Assembly: GCF_004346165.1 (NCBI RefSeq)
Contig: NZ_SLZZ01000024.1
Location: forward strand, 1-46,544
DNA from: Muricomes intestini
GTDB taxonomy: Bacteria > Bacillota > Clostridia > Lachnospirales > Lachnospiraceae
Direction of reading: 5' to 3'
DNA length: 46,544 nt
The notes under the pieces are model-generated. The model was not told where the DNA came from and made no database searches. It worked only from the letters and a program-made list of their open reading frames with translations. The translations under genes and the position numbers were made by a program. Below are positions 34,205 to 44,161 of this stretch, one piece after another. Positions within the stretch are counted from its first letter, which is position 1. Each line of letters opens with the position of its first letter.

Positions 34205-36640
34205 ATGAGGATAGAGTCAAGTGAGGCCTGTCAAAACAGGTCAATTATAAAGTTAAAAACAAGTCAGGGATTGTTGATGCTATTTGGGATAACGGAAAAT
34301 ATTATCCGCTGTGTATATACAAAACAAGAGGAGATATGTTTAACCTCTCCTCTTGGGATTTGGGTGGAAGCAAAGACAGTGTTACAGCTGCGGGAAACAA
34401 AAAACGCTTACATAATTGCAGCCGGCCGGGTGTGCCTTGAGGTGGAGAAAAGCACCGGACGCTTTACATGGAGAAGTCAGACAAATAAAAAGATATTGCT
34501 TCAGGAAGCCGGGAAGGAATTAAGCGAGCATCCTCTTATGATTTATACCACAGGGGAGGATGAACCAATCATTAACCGTGTGCAGACGGTGGATGGAGAA
34601 CGAAATTTTGTGGAAAACCTAAAGCCGGTGATGGATCATATGGCATACCGGGGGAAAATTTATTTCCGGTGGAAGGAAAAGGAGGCAATTCATGGCCTGG
34701 GCCAGGGGGAGGAGGGAATTTATAATTACCGTGGAAACGTACAGTATCTGTATCAGCACAACATGCGGATTCCGATTCCCTTTTTCCTTTCTGACCAAAA
34801 TTATGGAATTCTGGCAGACTGCGGAAGTCTTATGTCATTCAATGATGATAACCGTGGCTCCTATTTGTACTTTGATACGGCTGAGCAGATAGATTATTAT
34901 TTTATTGCCGGTGAGACAGCAGATGAAATTATTGCAGGTTATCGCACATTGACAGGAAAAGCAGTGATTCTGCCAAAGTGGGCTTATGGATATGTGCAGT
35001 CAAAGGAAGCATACCACACCCAGGAGGAATTGGTTAAAGTAGCGGAGGAATACCGCAAACGCAGGATTGGACTGGATTGTGTCGTCCAGGACTGGAACAC
35101 ATGGGAAGATGGAGCTTGGGGAAATAAGATAGTAGATAAAAGGCGGTATCCTAATCTGGCAGAAATGAATCAGAAACTGCACGATATGCATGTGCATTCT
35201 ATGGTGTCGGTATGGCCGAATATGAATGCAGGTACAGATAACTATGAAGAGATGCGGGCCGCAGGTTATTTATTAAATGACTATGCAACTTATGACGCGT
35301 TTGATGAGGGGGCAAGAGAGTTATATTGGAAGCAGGCTAAAAAGGAATTGTTTTCAGGGGGTTTTGACTCCTGGTGGTGTGACTCTACCGAGCCCTTCTC
35401 TGGTCCGGACTGGAATGGAGAATTCCTGCGGGAACCTTGGGAGCGTTTCTGTCTGGTTGGAAATGAACATAATAAATTTTTGAGAGCTGACCGTGCGAAT
35501 CTTTATGCAGTTGCACATGCGAAGGGTATCTATGAAAACCAGAGGAAAGCAGCACCAAAAAAACGTGTCCTGAATTTGACAAGAGCAGGGTATGCGTCTA
35601 TCCAGAAATACGGAACAATGCTCTGGTCGGGCGATATTAAAGCAAGCTGGAAGACCCTTAAATGCCAAATAACAGAGGGACTGAATATGGCATTAAGCGG
35701 GATGCCATACTGGACATTAGATATAGGGGCATTTTTTACTGTGAACGAAAAGTGGCAGAACCGCGGATGCGGATGTAATAAGGATTCGTCACCAAAATGG
35801 TTCTGGCGGGGAGATTACGAAGAAGGTGTGAATGATTATGGATATCGGGAGTTATATGTACGTTGGTTTGAATTCGCAGCGTTTCTCCCCATGTTTCGCT
35901 CACATGGTACTGACACACCCCGGGAAGTATGGAATTTTGGAAATCCGGGAGAGATGTTTTACGATGCACTAGTAAGTACAATACAGTTGAGATACCGTTT
36001 GATGCCATATATTTACTCGATGGCGGGGAAAGTATGGTTAAAAAATGACACAATGATGCGCCCGTTATTGTTTGATTTCCCGAATGATGCAGGAGCAGCC
36101 TTAGACAGTGAATACATGTTCGGAGAAAGTCTGTTGATTTGTCCTGTAACAGACCCGATGTATTACAAACGGGAGAGTAGAAAGCTGGAGAAGGATAAAA
36201 CATGGAATTGTTATCTTCCGGGGGGGACTTACTGGTATGATTTCCATACAGAAAAATATTATGAAGGAGGGCGGAACGTAGACATACAGGCTGAGATTGA
36301 CAGAATTCCTGTTTTTGTCAGGGCGGGGGCAATCATTCCCATGGAGAAGCAGCTGCAGTATGCGCAGGAAGCTGTAGATACGGCGCTGGAGATTCATATA
36401 TATCCGGGAGGTGACGGGGAGTATGAATTATATGAGGATGCAGGAGACGATTATGGATATGAGGAAGGACATTATAACCTGATTTCCATGTCCTGGAATG
36501 ATGAAAAACAAGAATTAGCAATAGGCTCTTCAGCGTATGATTTTCCTCAGAGTATACGTGGAAGAAAATGTATAGCCGTTGCAGGTGAAAAATGTAAAGA
36601 GTTTGTTTATCAGGGAGAAGAAGTGAGAATATGCTTGTAA
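34205..36640 (+). CDS. Glycoside hydrolase family 31 (large)
   Basis: 811 residues, no signal peptide, so it acts on imported oligosaccharide. N-terminal beta-sandwich with the GLGQGEEGIYNYRG motif, then the TIM barrel: nucleophile D393 in WWCDSTEPF, LNLTRAGYASIQKYGTMLW, SGDIKASWKTLKCQI, GMPYWTLDIGAF and FLPMFRSHGTDTPRE. Two C-terminal beta domains end with the YELYEDAGDDYGYEEG motif seen in alpha-xylosidase/alpha-glucosidase members. GAGGTG six bases before 34205 favours this ATG over 34187. Clearly different from the shorter GH31 at 19432, so the two probably cleave different linkages. Confidence 0.9.
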   Translation: MRIESSEACQNRSIIKLKTSQGLLMLFGITENIIRCVYTKQEEICLTSPLGIWVEAKTVLQLRETKNAYIIAAGRVCLEVEKSTGRFTWRSQTNKKILLQEAGKELSEHPLMIYTTGEDEPIINRVQTVDGERNFVENLKPVMDHMAYRGKIYFRWKEKEAIHGLGQGEEGIYNYRGNVQYLYQHNMRIPIPFFLSDQNYGILADCGSLMSFNDDNRGSYLYFDTAEQIDYYFIAGETADEIIAGYRTLTGKAVILPKWAYGYVQSKEAYHTQEELVKVAEEYRKRRIGLDCVVQDWNTWEDGAWGNKIVDKRRYPNLAEMNQKLHDMHVHSMVSVWPNMNAGTDNYEEMRAAGYLLNDYATYDAFDEGARELYWKQAKKELFSGGFDSWWCDSTEPFSGPDWNGEFLREPWERFCLVGNEHNKFLRADRANLYAVAHAKGIYENQRKAAPKKRVLNLTRAGYASIQKYGTMLWSGDIKASWKTLKCQITEGLNMALSGMPYWTLDIGAFFTVNEKWQNRGCGCNKDSSPKWFWRGDYEEGVNDYGYRELYVRWFEFAAFLPMFRSHGTDTPREVWNFGNPGEMFYDALVSTIQLRYRLMPYIYSMAGKVWLKNDTMMRPLLFDFPNDAGAALDSEYMFGESLLICPVTDPMYYKRESRKLEKDKTWNCYLPGGTYWYDFHTEKYYEGGRNVDIQAEIDRIPVFVRAGAIIPMEKQLQYAQEAVDTALEIHIYPGGDGEYELYEDAGDDYGYEEGHYNLISMSWNDEKQELAIGSSAYDFPQSIRGRKCIAVAGEKCKEFVYQGEEVRICL

Positions 36641-37503
36641 AAGATATGAAAAAACTGCCGGCAGATTTCCCCTTTGAAATACAGAGCTACTGCCAGCAAC
36701 GGACTAAATGTGAGAATAAGGACACATCCCACTGGCACAATTTTTTTGAGATAACCTATGTGGATGAGGGAAATGCAAGGTATGAAGTGAATGGCCATAT
36801 ATATGATGTGGAAAGTGGAGATGTGATTTTGTTCAATAACAGTGAATCTCATAAATGGGAGGTGCTCACAGAGGAAGTTCGGCTTACTGTGCTGATGTTT
36901 TCCTCAGATATAATTTCCGACGGAAGCAGAATGTTGGATATGGATTATCTCGTGCCATTTCTTGAGAGGGGAAATAATTTTGAAAATTGGATTCCAGGCA
37001 GAGAAAAGTTCACAAAAGATATTAAGGCCCTGCTGGATGAGATTAGTGAGGAAGATTGGCGGGGACAGGCTGGGAATCGTCTTATGATTAAAGCGGATAT
37101 ATTAAAGATACTGACTCTTCTTGTGCGGTATTATGAGCGTGCAAATAGCAGGATTGAATTTTTTGCAGGGAAAAAGGATTCTGTCAGAAGAATAGAGCAG
37201 GCGTTCACATTTATAAAAAAGAATTATGGTAAAAAAATCACTTTAGAAGAAACGGCAGCTACTGTCTGTATGAGCCCTAATTATTTTTCCGGCTATTTCA
37301 AAAAAACGGCCGGCTGCAGCTTCCAGGAGTACCTCACAAAGATTCGGATGGAAAAGGCAAAAGAAATGCTGCATCATTCTTCTGATGGGATTTTGGAAAT
37401 TGCACAGGAATGTGGAGTTTCCAATACAGCAAACTTCTACAGGCTGTATAAAAAGTATTATGGAATTGCACCGGGAGAAGAGCGGCATAGACAGGCAATA
37501 TGA
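36631..37503 (+). CDS. AraC-family regulator with N-terminal cupin
   Basis: 290 residues. Residues about 25-95 form a cupin-like sugar-binding domain (SHWHNFFEITYVDEGNARYEV; GDVILFNNSESHKW). The AraC helix-turn-helix pair fills the last 100 residues (ITLEETAATVCMSPNYFSGYF; ILEIAQECGVSNTANFYRLYK). The start overlaps the GH31 3' end by ten bases; an ATG at 36646 is the alternative. As last gene of the permease/GH31 operon it may add a second, ligand-driven control beside the kinase pair. Confidence 0.9.
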   Translation: MLVKDMKKLPADFPFEIQSYCQQRTKCENKDTSHWHNFFEITYVDEGNARYEVNGHIYDVESGDVILFNNSESHKWEVLTEEVRLTVLMFSSDIISDGSRMLDMDYLVPFLERGNNFENWIPGREKFTKDIKALLDEISEEDWRGQAGNRLMIKADILKILTLLVRYYERANSRIEFFAGKKDSVRRIEQAFTFIKKNYGKKITLEETAATVCMSPNYFSGYFKKTAGCSFQEYLTKIRMEKAKEMLHHSSDGILEIAQECGVSNTANFYRLYKKYYGIAPGEERHRQAI

Positions 37504-37732
37504 TGCAATACATTGATAGTTCGTCCGGGGAATTTTTAAAATTTATTCGAAATCGAGCATGTCGAGCAACAGAAGACATTTCAAATGATCTGATTAAATG
37601 GAAATAATAAATAAAAAAATATATGATTAATGGCACGTTATAAATAATATTATTAAAAACAACCAGAGAAATATAAAAACAGAATGACGTTCTGCTTTTG
37701 AACTATAAACCTATTTTGTAAGGAGTGGTTGT

Positions 37733-40015
37733 ATGGGAAAAGATAATTTAGTACAGGAACTCGTAAACAGTTATGATGATTGGCCGATACAGAAGGAGGT
37801 GTTTGAAAACTGTGCAGGCGGAACAGGCAGAATGACTTCAGAGCTTGCACCGTATGATCACCTTTTTTCTCCAATCCAAATCAATCGTATGGTAGTAAAA
37901 AATCGTATTGTGATGGCTCCCATGGGCAATATAGATATGTGCGAAGAGACGGGGCGGCCCAATGACATGATGCTGCAGTATTTTTTTGCCCGGGCAAAGG
38001 GCGGCACCGGTTTGCTTACCACAGGGCTTATTCCGACCAGTCACGGGATTGACTCAACGGTAACGGAGCTGGGTGAGCTTTCCTATTTTCCGCGTATTGA
38101 CCGCAGTCGGACAGTGCTCTCCGGGTGGCGTGATTTGGCACAAGGAGTACATGCATATGGGGCTAAAATCTTTGTACAGCTGACAGCAGGACTGGGCAGA
38201 GTGGGGAATCCCCAGTGTTTATTAACACAAAAGAAACTGCCAAAATCAGCTTCTTTTTTGCCTAATTTCTACATATCATCTATCCCGTGTTTTCGACTGT
38301 CAGATGGAAAGTTAAATAAGATCATCAAGAGCACTGGGCAGGCTGCGGCTGATGCACATGCAATGGGGCTGGATGGGGTATACCTCCATGGTCATGAGGG
38401 GTACCTGCTTGAACAGATGACAAATCCTGCATTTAATCATCGGAAAATGAGTAAGTATGCTGACTGGAAACGTTTTGGCGTTGATATAGTAAAGGAAATC
38501 CGAAAACGCGTAGGCCCTCATTATCCGATTATGTATCGGATCGATTTATCCTTAGCGTTAGAGGAATGTTACGATGATAGGACGATGAATGAAACCTATT
38601 TAAAACGGTTTAAGGGTGGACGTACGATTTCACAAACTCTTGAATATATGAAAGATCTGGTGAAAGCAGGAGTGGATATCTTTGATGTTGACCTGGGATG
38701 TTACGACAACTGGTGGCTGCCGCATCCTCCATCAAGTATGCCGGCCGGATGTTTTCTGGAAGTGGCACGTGAAGCGAAAAGGTATTTTGAAGAGAATAAG
38801 ATATTGTCAAACGCGGGTATACCTGTGCCCATTGTTGGAGTCGGAAAACTGGGATATCCGGATATCGCAGAAAAAGCATTAAGAGCTGGGGACTGTGACA
38901 TGGTAATGCTGGGACGTCCGTTATTGGCAGACCCGGAATGGCCGAATAAAGTATATGCCGGCAAGGTAGAGAAAATCAGACCTTGCATAGGGTGTCAGGA
39001 AGGCTGTCTGAACGAATTTGTCGAAGCCGGGCATCCCCAATGTGCAGTGAATCCCCGGTCTAGTTTTGAGTCGCAGATGCCTGAAAATCCTCCTCTTGCA
39101 GAGAAGTCAAGGGCGATAGCTGTGATTGGTGCCGGCCCTGGCGGTGTGATTGCTGCTGTGACAGCAGCTAAACGAGGGCACAAGGTTACATTGTTTGAAA
39201 AAACCAATGATATTGGCGGACGTATTGTTGCTGGCTCCATTGCGGCGATAAAATATGATGTGGAGAATTACCGGGAATACTTAGTGCGTGAAGTTTCCCA
39301 GGCTCAAGCTGAGTATGGGCTTGAGTATCGTCCGAATACGTTGTCGGATGCAGATTCTCTTAAAGCAGGAGGCTATGATGTGATCATTACAGCAGCTGGC
39401 ACAAAAGATGCAGTGCCGCCCATCGAAGGAATCAGAGAAGCAACAAATATAGTGCAGGCAGCGGACCTATTTTGCCACCCGGAAAAATTAGGCAAAGCAA
39501 AGAAAATTGTAATAGTGGGCGGGGGAGTGGTCGGCTGTGAGATGGCGCAGTGGTTAGCTTATGAATATAACCGTGAGGTAACGGTTGTAGAAATGCTGAA
39601 TTACTTTATGGAAGGCGTCTGTACAGCAAACCGGGGACACCTCCTGCATGCATTAAAACGTAAAAATGTAAAATTACTGAATATGTCCAAGGTAGTGAAT
39701 ATATCTCCTGCCGGTATTACGATTGAGCAGAATCATGATAAGAATGTGCCGAATCCATATAATTCATGGTCACCTATTTTGCCGGAGAATATTCAAAATC
39801 CTATGGCGCCAAAGATAGGAGAGGATTGGCACAAAGAGACAATTCCGGCGGATCTGGTGGTATTGGCTGCCGGCGGCAGGCCGGATGACAGTCTCTACTA
39901 TAAAGCACTCAAAAATAGAAGTGCGGCGGAGATTTATAACATAGGAGATAGTTTTTCTCCCGGTCGGATCCAAGAAGCGGTAAGGGCAGCTTACCGTCTT
40001 GGTATATCAATATAA
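37733..40015 (+). CDS. Old-yellow-enzyme-type NADH:flavin / 2,4-dienoyl-CoA reductase-like oxidoreductase
   Basis: 760 residues. After an unusual ~40-residue N-terminal extension comes the FMN-binding TIM barrel (LFSPIQINRMVVKNRIVMAPMG; DGVYLHGHEGYLLEQMTNPA). Next is the [4Fe-4S] motif with C418, C421, C425 and C437 (CIGCQEGCLNEF), and a Rossmann FAD/NAD part (AVIGAGPGGVIAAVTAAKRG; IVIVGGGVVGCEMA). The layout is that of 2,4-dienoyl-CoA reductase, trimethylamine dehydrogenase and the bile-acid enzymes BaiCD/BaiH. It transfers hydride to a conjugated C=C bond or similar group. The start has AAGGAGTGG ahead. It sits 12 bases before the aconitase X genes, so its substrate may be a product of that dehydratase. 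Confidence 0.88.
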   Translation: MGKDNLVQELVNSYDDWPIQKEVFENCAGGTGRMTSELAPYDHLFSPIQINRMVVKNRIVMAPMGNIDMCEETGRPNDMMLQYFFARAKGGTGLLTTGLIPTSHGIDSTVTELGELSYFPRIDRSRTVLSGWRDLAQGVHAYGAKIFVQLTAGLGRVGNPQCLLTQKKLPKSASFLPNFYISSIPCFRLSDGKLNKIIKSTGQAAADAHAMGLDGVYLHGHEGYLLEQMTNPAFNHRKMSKYADWKRFGVDIVKEIRKRVGPHYPIMYRIDLSLALEECYDDRTMNETYLKRFKGGRTISQTLEYMKDLVKAGVDIFDVDLGCYDNWWLPHPPSSMPAGCFLEVAREAKRYFEENKILSNAGIPVPIVGVGKLGYPDIAEKALRAGDCDMVMLGRPLLADPEWPNKVYAGKVEKIRPCIGCQEGCLNEFVEAGHPQCAVNPRSSFESQMPENPPLAEKSRAIAVIGAGPGGVIAAVTAAKRGHKVTLFEKTNDIGGRIVAGSIAAIKYDVENYREYLVREVSQAQAEYGLEYRPNTLSDADSLKAGGYDVIITAAGTKDAVPPIEGIREATNIVQAADLFCHPEKLGKAKKIVIVGGGVVGCEMAQWLAYEYNREVTVVEMLNYFMEGVCTANRGHLLHALKRKNVKLLNMSKVVNISPAGITIEQNHDKNVPNPYNSWSPILPENIQNPMAPKIGEDWHKETIPADLVVLAAGGRPDDSLYYKALKNRSAAEIYNIGDSFSPGRIQEAVRAAYRLGISI

Positions 40016-40027
40016 GGGGGTGAAGTA

Positions 40028-41299
40028 ATGATTCTTAATCAGGAGCAGCAAGAGTTATTAGACGGTAAAAAGGGTGCAGCAATGGCCAAGGTTGTTAAGA
40101 CGCTTAAAATGTACGGGGATTGTTTTGATGCAGAGAAGATGGTGCCGGTTACGGGGGACCATGGACATTTGGTGACCAGTTTCGGCTTATCTGTATTAAA
40201 GCCTGTATATGAAATAATGGATGAATTAATAGCGGAAGGTGTTTTGGCTAAGCAGAGCTTTTCTGTTGATCCCAGACCAACAGAAAAGAATGTACCGGCA
40301 AATTTCCTGCAAAATGTTTTCTTCAAAGTAATGTATTCAAAGCAGAATATGTATGAACAACAGTTGTCGAAACTGGGATTAATGGATGAGAGTGCATTTA
40401 CCTGTACCTGCTACGAAACAGAAGTGGGAAATCAACCACGTTTTGGTGATGTACTTAGTTGGGCGGAGAGCAGTGCTGTTGTATATGCCAATAGTGTCCT
40501 TGGAGCCAGGTGTAATCGAAATTCGGGAATCATTGAACTTTTTGGCAGTATTGCCGGATTTGTACCATATTTTGGCTTATTAACAGATGAAGGCCGAAAA
40601 GCTGATTGGATTATTGAGGTTGATACGACATCGAAACCAGAGGCACAGGTGCTGGGAAGTGCAATTGGAATGAAAGTGCTGGAGGATGTTCCATATATCA
40701 AAGGGCTGGATAAATGGCTGGGCACTGAATTAAATGATGCAGTATGTGATTATCTTAAAGATATGGGAGCGGCTACTGCGTCCAATGGGGCCGTAGGACT
40801 GTATCACGTTGAAAATTTGACCCCGGAAGCAAAGGCACAGAGAGAAGAATTGGTTAAAGAGGGCGCGGCGGTATACCGTATTGATGATGCCAAGTTAGCA
40901 CGGATTCAGGCTAATTATCCTGTAATCTGGAAGGATCCCGCTGCCGAACCTAAAATGTGTTTTATAGGATGTCCCCATCTTTCATCGTTACAGCTGAAAG
41001 AGTGGACTAATTCTATCTGTGATATGCTAAAACAGCATGGACAGAAAAAAGTGGCGATTCCTACGGTATTTACTGCCTCACCAAAGGTTGCTGAAAAATT
41101 TCGGAAAACATCTGAGTATCAAAGTTTAGCAAATGCCGGTATTGTACTTTCCAGTATTTGCCCTTTAATGTATATGAATAATCCATTGTGCGGAAAAATG
41201 CCGGTTATAACCAACAGCAATAAGTTACGTACTTATACTACAGCACGGTATTATAGAGATGAAGAAATTTTAGAGAAACTCACGAAAGGAGGCGTTTAA
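40028..41299 (+). CDS. Aconitase X, large (catalytic) subunit
   Basis: 423 residues, matching the AcnX catalytic domain: TGDHGHLVTSFG, CTCYETEVGNQPRFGD, WAESSAVVYANSVLGARCNR and YFGLLTDEGRKADW. Cysteines in these blocks are candidates for the Fe-S or mononuclear metal site. Characterised AcnX enzymes dehydrate cis-3-hydroxy-L-proline (bacterial type) or mevalonate 5-phosphate (archaeal type). GGGGGTG is just before the start. The swivel domain is a separate gene two bases downstream, i.e. the split-subunit form. Confidence 0.88.
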   Translation: MILNQEQQELLDGKKGAAMAKVVKTLKMYGDCFDAEKMVPVTGDHGHLVTSFGLSVLKPVYEIMDELIAEGVLAKQSFSVDPRPTEKNVPANFLQNVFFKVMYSKQNMYEQQLSKLGLMDESAFTCTCYETEVGNQPRFGDVLSWAESSAVVYANSVLGARCNRNSGIIELFGSIAGFVPYFGLLTDEGRKADWIIEVDTTSKPEAQVLGSAIGMKVLEDVPYIKGLDKWLGTELNDAVCDYLKDMGAATASNGAVGLYHVENLTPEAKAQREELVKEGAAVYRIDDAKLARIQANYPVIWKDPAAEPKMCFIGCPHLSSLQLKEWTNSICDMLKQHGQKKVAIPTVFTASPKVAEKFRKTSEYQSLANAGIVLSSICPLMYMNNPLCGKMPVITNSNKLRTYTTARYYRDEEILEKLTKGGV

Positions 41300-41301
41300 G
41301 A

Positions 41302-41745
41302 ATGAAGACTTTTAAAGGACGTGTAATTGTACCCGGCAACATAAAAGCAGAAGCATTAGTAACAAAAAGTGGTTTTAATACTCTGGCGTCGTTTCAAAAG
41401 TCACTGATGTTCGGCGACAAAGAGGCAAAATGTTCAGATCAGAATAATCCTGAATTATTCGGAAAGCCGATGCAGGGTAAGGTGTTATGTCTCCCCCAAA
41501 CGATTGGCAGTACAACAGGCGGAATGGTATTATATGCTGCAACTAAAATGGAAAGGCAGGCTGCGTGCTTTTTATTTTCACAGAAAATTGATAGTCTGGC
41601 AGCAGCCGGGACCATTCTTTCAGCAGTGTGGACGAACACGCCAGTGCCAACTATCGACTGTCTTGGATTAGAGTTTCTTGATTACGTAAAATCCGGTATG
41701 CTGGTTACGGTAGAAGAAGATGGAACCGTAACCGTGGATCAGTAG
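41302..41745 (+). CDS. Aconitase X, small (swivel) subunit
   Basis: 147 residues, the DUF126 swivel domain: FKGRVIVPGNIKAEALVTKS, a KVLCLPQTIGSTTGGMVLYA loop and a C-terminal VEEDGTVTV strand. It completes the active site of the large subunit. The Ser/Thr-rich IGSTTGG segment is the conserved active-site stretch of this domain. It begins two bases after the large-subunit gene with AAAGGAGGCG ahead. Confidence 0.88.
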   Translation: MKTFKGRVIVPGNIKAEALVTKSGFNTLASFQKSLMFGDKEAKCSDQNNPELFGKPMQGKVLCLPQTIGSTTGGMVLYAATKMERQAACFLFSQKIDSLAAAGTILSAVWTNTPVPTIDCLGLEFLDYVKSGMLVTVEEDGTVTVDQ

Positions 41746-41757
41746 AGGCTAAGCATA

Positions 41758-42408
41758 GTGAGGCGGCAGACGATGAAAAGACAATATAAAAAGTCAGAAA
41801 AAAGTAAACGCATGATCCTGGATGCAGCAAGGAAGCTTGCAGAAGAAAAGGGTTTTGAAAAGATGTCGGTTCAGGATATTGTAAAAGAAAGCGGACTTTC
41901 GGTAGGGGCTTTTTATCATCATTTTACCGGAAAAGATGAAGTATTGAATGAATCGTTTTTGCAATTTGATAATCAGTTAACCGAGGAGGCATATGAAAGA
42001 TACGATAGGATGCCGGCTCTGGAGGCATTACAGACAATTTTAGTCGACCAGGCTTTATTTACAGAGTCAATAGGAGTATTGCTGATGCAGGACTATTATC
42101 GTGTTTTATTGCAGCGCAATTACCTGAATGCAGTAAGTCCTGAGCGGGAATATTATAAAGCTGTAAAGCGATATGTCAGACGGAGCCAGGAGGCTGGGAG
42201 CATAGATATAAGTTTGAAGGAAAAGGCAATAGCTGAATATTTGATTCAATGCGTCCGCGGAGCAATTTTTGACTGGTGTCTGCATAATGGGATATATTCT
42301 GTCAGTGATAAAGTAAAAAGTGAGATGGAATTTTACTTAAGGCCATTTTTAACATCGAAGGAAAAGAAGGGGCGGGGAGTGATAAAAAGTGAAATAAAAA
42401 GACTGTGA
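41758..42408 (+). CDS. TetR-family transcriptional regulator
   Basis: 216 residues from the GTG at 41758, or 211 from the ATG at 41773; the choice is unclear. N-terminal helix-turn-helix MILDAARKLAEEKGFEKMSV then QDIVKESGLSVGAFYHHFTGKDE is classical TetR. The helical C-terminal ligand domain is not assignable. It is co-directional and 12 bases after the aconitase X small gene, so it probably represses the oxidoreductase/AcnX operon until a pathway metabolite binds. Confidence 0.9.
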   Translation: MRRQTMKRQYKKSEKSKRMILDAARKLAEEKGFEKMSVQDIVKESGLSVGAFYHHFTGKDEVLNESFLQFDNQLTEEAYERYDRMPALEALQTILVDQALFTESIGVLLMQDYYRVLLQRNYLNAVSPEREYYKAVKRYVRRSQEAGSIDISLKEKAIAEYLIQCVRGAIFDWCLHNGIYSVSDKVKSEMEFYLRPFLTSKEKKGRGVIKSEIKRL

Positions 42409-42420
42409 TAAAATAGATAG

Positions 42421-42483
42421 AATATAAAAGCGGATTTCAAAGAGGCAGGACATCTGAGAGATCCGCTTTTATATTTTGTTTTT
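42421..42483 (+). terminator. Terminator after the TetR gene
   Basis: AATATAAAAGCGGAT pairs perfectly with ATCCGCTTTTATATT (15 bp; arms at 42421-42435 and 42461-42475) around a 25-base loop, followed by TTGTTTTTT. It ends the 37.7-42.4 kb operon. Confidence 0.85.
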
Positions 42484-42503
42484 TCTGTGAAATAGGGTAT
42501 AAT
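42476..42503 (+). promoter_or_regulatory. Promoter of the regulator/kinase/ABC operon
   Basis: TTGTTT (42476-42481), 16-base spacer, perfect TATAAT (42498-42503), overlapping the terminator T tract. It lies 34 bases before the start at 42537. Confidence 0.6.
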
Positions 42504-42536
42504 TAGCGGCAAGAAAAGAAAATGGGAGGTGTTGCT

Positions 42537-44147
42537 ATGGCGGAAGGAATAAAGAAAGTGATAATTGCAGACGATGAAGTATTAATCTGCGAGTTAATGA
42601 AAAAACTTATTGACTGGGAAAGACTAAATCTAAAATTGGCTGGGGAAGTCTATAACGGGAAAGAACTATATGATGTAATTTTAAAAGAAGCTCCGGATAT
42701 TGTTATCACTGATATATCTATGCCTGAAATGGATGGAATTGAGTTAATAGGAAAAATAAGAAAAGAAGGCATTCCCTGTCATTTTATTATTGTAAGCGGA
42801 TACCGTCAGTTTGAATATGCACATAATGCTTTAAAATATAACGTAGAGGATTATATTTTAAAACCGGTAGATTCCGGGGAATTAAATAATGCGATAAAAA
42901 AGTTGTCGGATAAAATTGACACCGGGAGAAAAAGCAGAAATGAAAAGCTGTTAAATAAACAGGGAGAAAAGCTGTTAAAAAGATTTTTCTTAAGTAAAGT
43001 GGTTCCGAATCTGCCAAAGGAGCAAAAAACCTTTGAGGATGTAAATAGAGAGTACGGAATTAATTTTCAGGAGGGATTATTCCAAGTAATATATGTAAAA
43101 TCAGATATGCAGAACAGTATGCAGGATTATGATGCAAACTTTTCATCAATCCAAGAGAAGATTTCGTCCGTGTTTTATGAGAAATTTCAGCCAATATGCT
43201 TCAATATTTTGACAGACCCAACTTTTGATACATTGAAAATCGGGATAAACTATCCGGCTGAAAAAGAATATGTAATATATGAAGAAATTAGAAACTATTT
43301 TGAACGTATCAGAAATCTTGTAGATCTTTTTAAAGAGTATCAGCTGACCATCGGGCTGGGGCATCCGTACAAGAAAATGGAATTTCTAAGTGTTTCTGAT
43401 AAAGAGGCACAGGCAGCTGTAAGCAGCCGTATGTTACTTGGCTGTGACAGAATAATTTATTGGGATGCACTCAAGCAGCCGGAAACAATCATGGAAGATA
43501 GTGAAAAACATGATTTTTATAGAAACCTTGAAAAGGATTTTGAATTATTAGATGTGAGTGAATTTCAGGAGGACTTACAGAACCTTTTTCATGTGGTAAG
43601 GACTCATTTTTCCGCTTTAGCATTAGCTGATATATTAGAAACTATTCTGGAGTTATTTTTAAAAACGGAAGAAAAACTTTTTGCAGGGGTTCTCAATGAA
43701 GACTATGTCCGTAAACAATACGTATATGGAATTCATAATGCCTTAAGCTTATCAATATTACAAAGGGCAGTTGAACAACCTGTCAGTGAGGCGATGGAAA
43801 GTCTCATACAGCGGGTGGATCAGCAGAAGACAAAACCAGTTCGGTCTGCAATGGTTTATGTGGAAGAAAACTATCAAAACCCCATGCGTTTAGAAGATGT
43901 TGCTGCATATGTGAATCTAAATCCAGTATACTTTTCAAATATTTTTAAAAGGGAAACCGGTGAGAATTTCACTGACTACCTGACAAAATACAGGATGGAG
44001 GAAGCGAAAAGATTACTGCGGGACACAGGCAATACAATTCGTGAAATTGCAGAACAGACAGGCTATACAGATACCAGATATTTTAGCAAGCTTTTTAAAA
44101 AGGTGGTAGGGATAAAGCCTTCTGAATATAGGAAAATATATGGATAG
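42537..44147 (+). CDS. AraC-type response regulator with a long middle domain
   Basis: 536 residues. GGGAGGTG before 42537 makes this ATG the start rather than 42522. Receiver domain with D12/D13, phospho-acceptor D59 in VITDISMP and Lys in ILKPVDS; AraC DNA-binding pair in the last 100 residues (VAAYVNLNPVYFSNIFKRETG; REIAEQTGYTDTRYFSKLFKK). Between them lie about 270 residues of YesN-type middle region with no recognised catalytic motif. It is co-transcribed with a soluble kinase and an ABC-like protein and may regulate genes right of the window. Confidence 0.92.
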   Translation: MAEGIKKVIIADDEVLICELMKKLIDWERLNLKLAGEVYNGKELYDVILKEAPDIVITDISMPEMDGIELIGKIRKEGIPCHFIIVSGYRQFEYAHNALKYNVEDYILKPVDSGELNNAIKKLSDKIDTGRKSRNEKLLNKQGEKLLKRFFLSKVVPNLPKEQKTFEDVNREYGINFQEGLFQVIYVKSDMQNSMQDYDANFSSIQEKISSVFYEKFQPICFNILTDPTFDTLKIGINYPAEKEYVIYEEIRNYFERIRNLVDLFKEYQLTIGLGHPYKKMEFLSVSDKEAQAAVSSRMLLGCDRIIYWDALKQPETIMEDSEKHDFYRNLEKDFELLDVSEFQEDLQNLFHVVRTHFSALALADILETILELFLKTEEKLFAGVLNEDYVRKQYVYGIHNALSLSILQRAVEQPVSEAMESLIQRVDQQKTKPVRSAMVYVEENYQNPMRLEDVAAYVNLNPVYFSNIFKRETGENFTDYLTKYRMEEAKRLLRDTGNTIREIAEQTGYTDTRYFSKLFKKVVGIKPSEYRKIYG

Positions 44148-44161
44148 ATCTGGAGGGAATA

